Part shown: positions 12,507 through 12,542 of the stretch, piece by piece
Numbering within the stretch: position 1 is the first letter of the stretch
Layout: the number at the start of each line of letters is the position of its first letter
Assembly: GCA_937997955.1 (NCBI GenBank)
Contig: CALLDR010000156.1
Location: 1 to 12,542 of the forward strand
Length of the DNA stretch: 12,542 bases
Direction of reading: 5' to 3'
From: an uncultured Emergencia sp.
GTDB taxonomy: Bacteria > Bacillota > Clostridia > Peptostreptococcales > Anaerovoracaceae
Made by a program: the position numbers and the translations under genes
Notes under the pieces: generated by a model
The model's input: only the letters and a program-made list of their open reading frames with translations
Databases searched by the model: none
Told to the model about the DNA's origin: nothing

Positions 12507-12542
12507 ATGTCAAAAGACAACGCGCCACAAAGCAAAGCGCTG
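12507..12542 (+). CDS. Start of a further gene, product unknown
   Basis: An ATG at 12507-12509 follows AGAAAGGA with 7-nt spacing and opens a frame reading MSKDNAPQSKAL to the window edge. It lies 36 bp after the ATP-grasp stop on the same strand, so the two are probably co-transcribed. Twelve residues are too few to identify the product. The ribosome binding site sits inside the odd palindrome GAAAGG-A-CCTTTC (12493-12505). Confidence 0.6.
   Translation, partial: MSKDNAPQSKAL

Overview
The window looks like the chromosome of a moderately GC-rich member of the Bacillota, most probably class Clostridia. The clearest evidence is a long co-directional minus-strand run of housekeeping genes in the order ylxM-ffh-rpsP-khpA-rimM-trmD, followed by an HlyD-like gene and then yggS-sepF-yggT-divIVA-lspA-rluD. 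These are two classical Gram-positive neighbourhoods (the SRP/S16/TrmD operon and the ylm division cluster) joined end to end. Start sites carry strong AGGAGG-type ribosome binding sites. The lineage is an inference from synteny and protein style; genus and species cannot be read from this sequence.

Layout, in minus-strand transcription order. At 10810-9488 lies a secreted transglutaminase-like protein with an odd repeat-bearing N-terminal region. At 9395-9250 a clear sigma-A promoter (TTGACA, 17 nt, TGC-TACACT) is flanked by two near-identical 22-bp palindromes whose centres lie 52 bp apart, and this promoter drives ylxM-ffh. Next come rpsP, khpA, rimM and trmD (ribosome assembly and tRNA m1G37 methylation), with a strong hairpin in front of rimM and a GC-rich one in front of trmD. 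An HlyD-like membrane protein then sits where rplS is often found. After it come yggS (PLP homeostasis), sepF and yggT (division and membrane), divIVA (pole/septum scaffold with a long C-terminal extension), lspA (signal peptidase II) and an RluD-type pseudouridine synthase. The run ends with a flavin-reductase-like gene that leaves the window at base 1. Gaps inside the run are mostly 3-140 bp with no convincing terminator, so much of it may be one transcript.

The right end is different. A 451-bp divergent intergenic region (10811-11261) holds a possible promoter for the transglutaminase gene, a 22-bp perfect palindrome, and a strong plus-strand promoter with a leader stem-loop. It leads into a plus-strand ATP-grasp protein of the sugar-transfer-associated type (11262-12470) with a duplicated N-terminal helical module. 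The first 12 codons of another plus-strand gene follow. This end looks like the start of an accessory, possibly cell-surface, locus that continues outside the window.

No tRNA, rRNA, CRISPR array, insertion sequence or phage gene was seen. The least explained signals are the twin palindromes at the ylxM-ffh promoter, the leader hairpins before rimM and the ATP-grasp gene, and the short in-gene tandem repeats in the transglutaminase and DivIVA genes. No unmistakable new system is visible; the ATP-grasp locus is the best candidate, but only its first gene is complete here.
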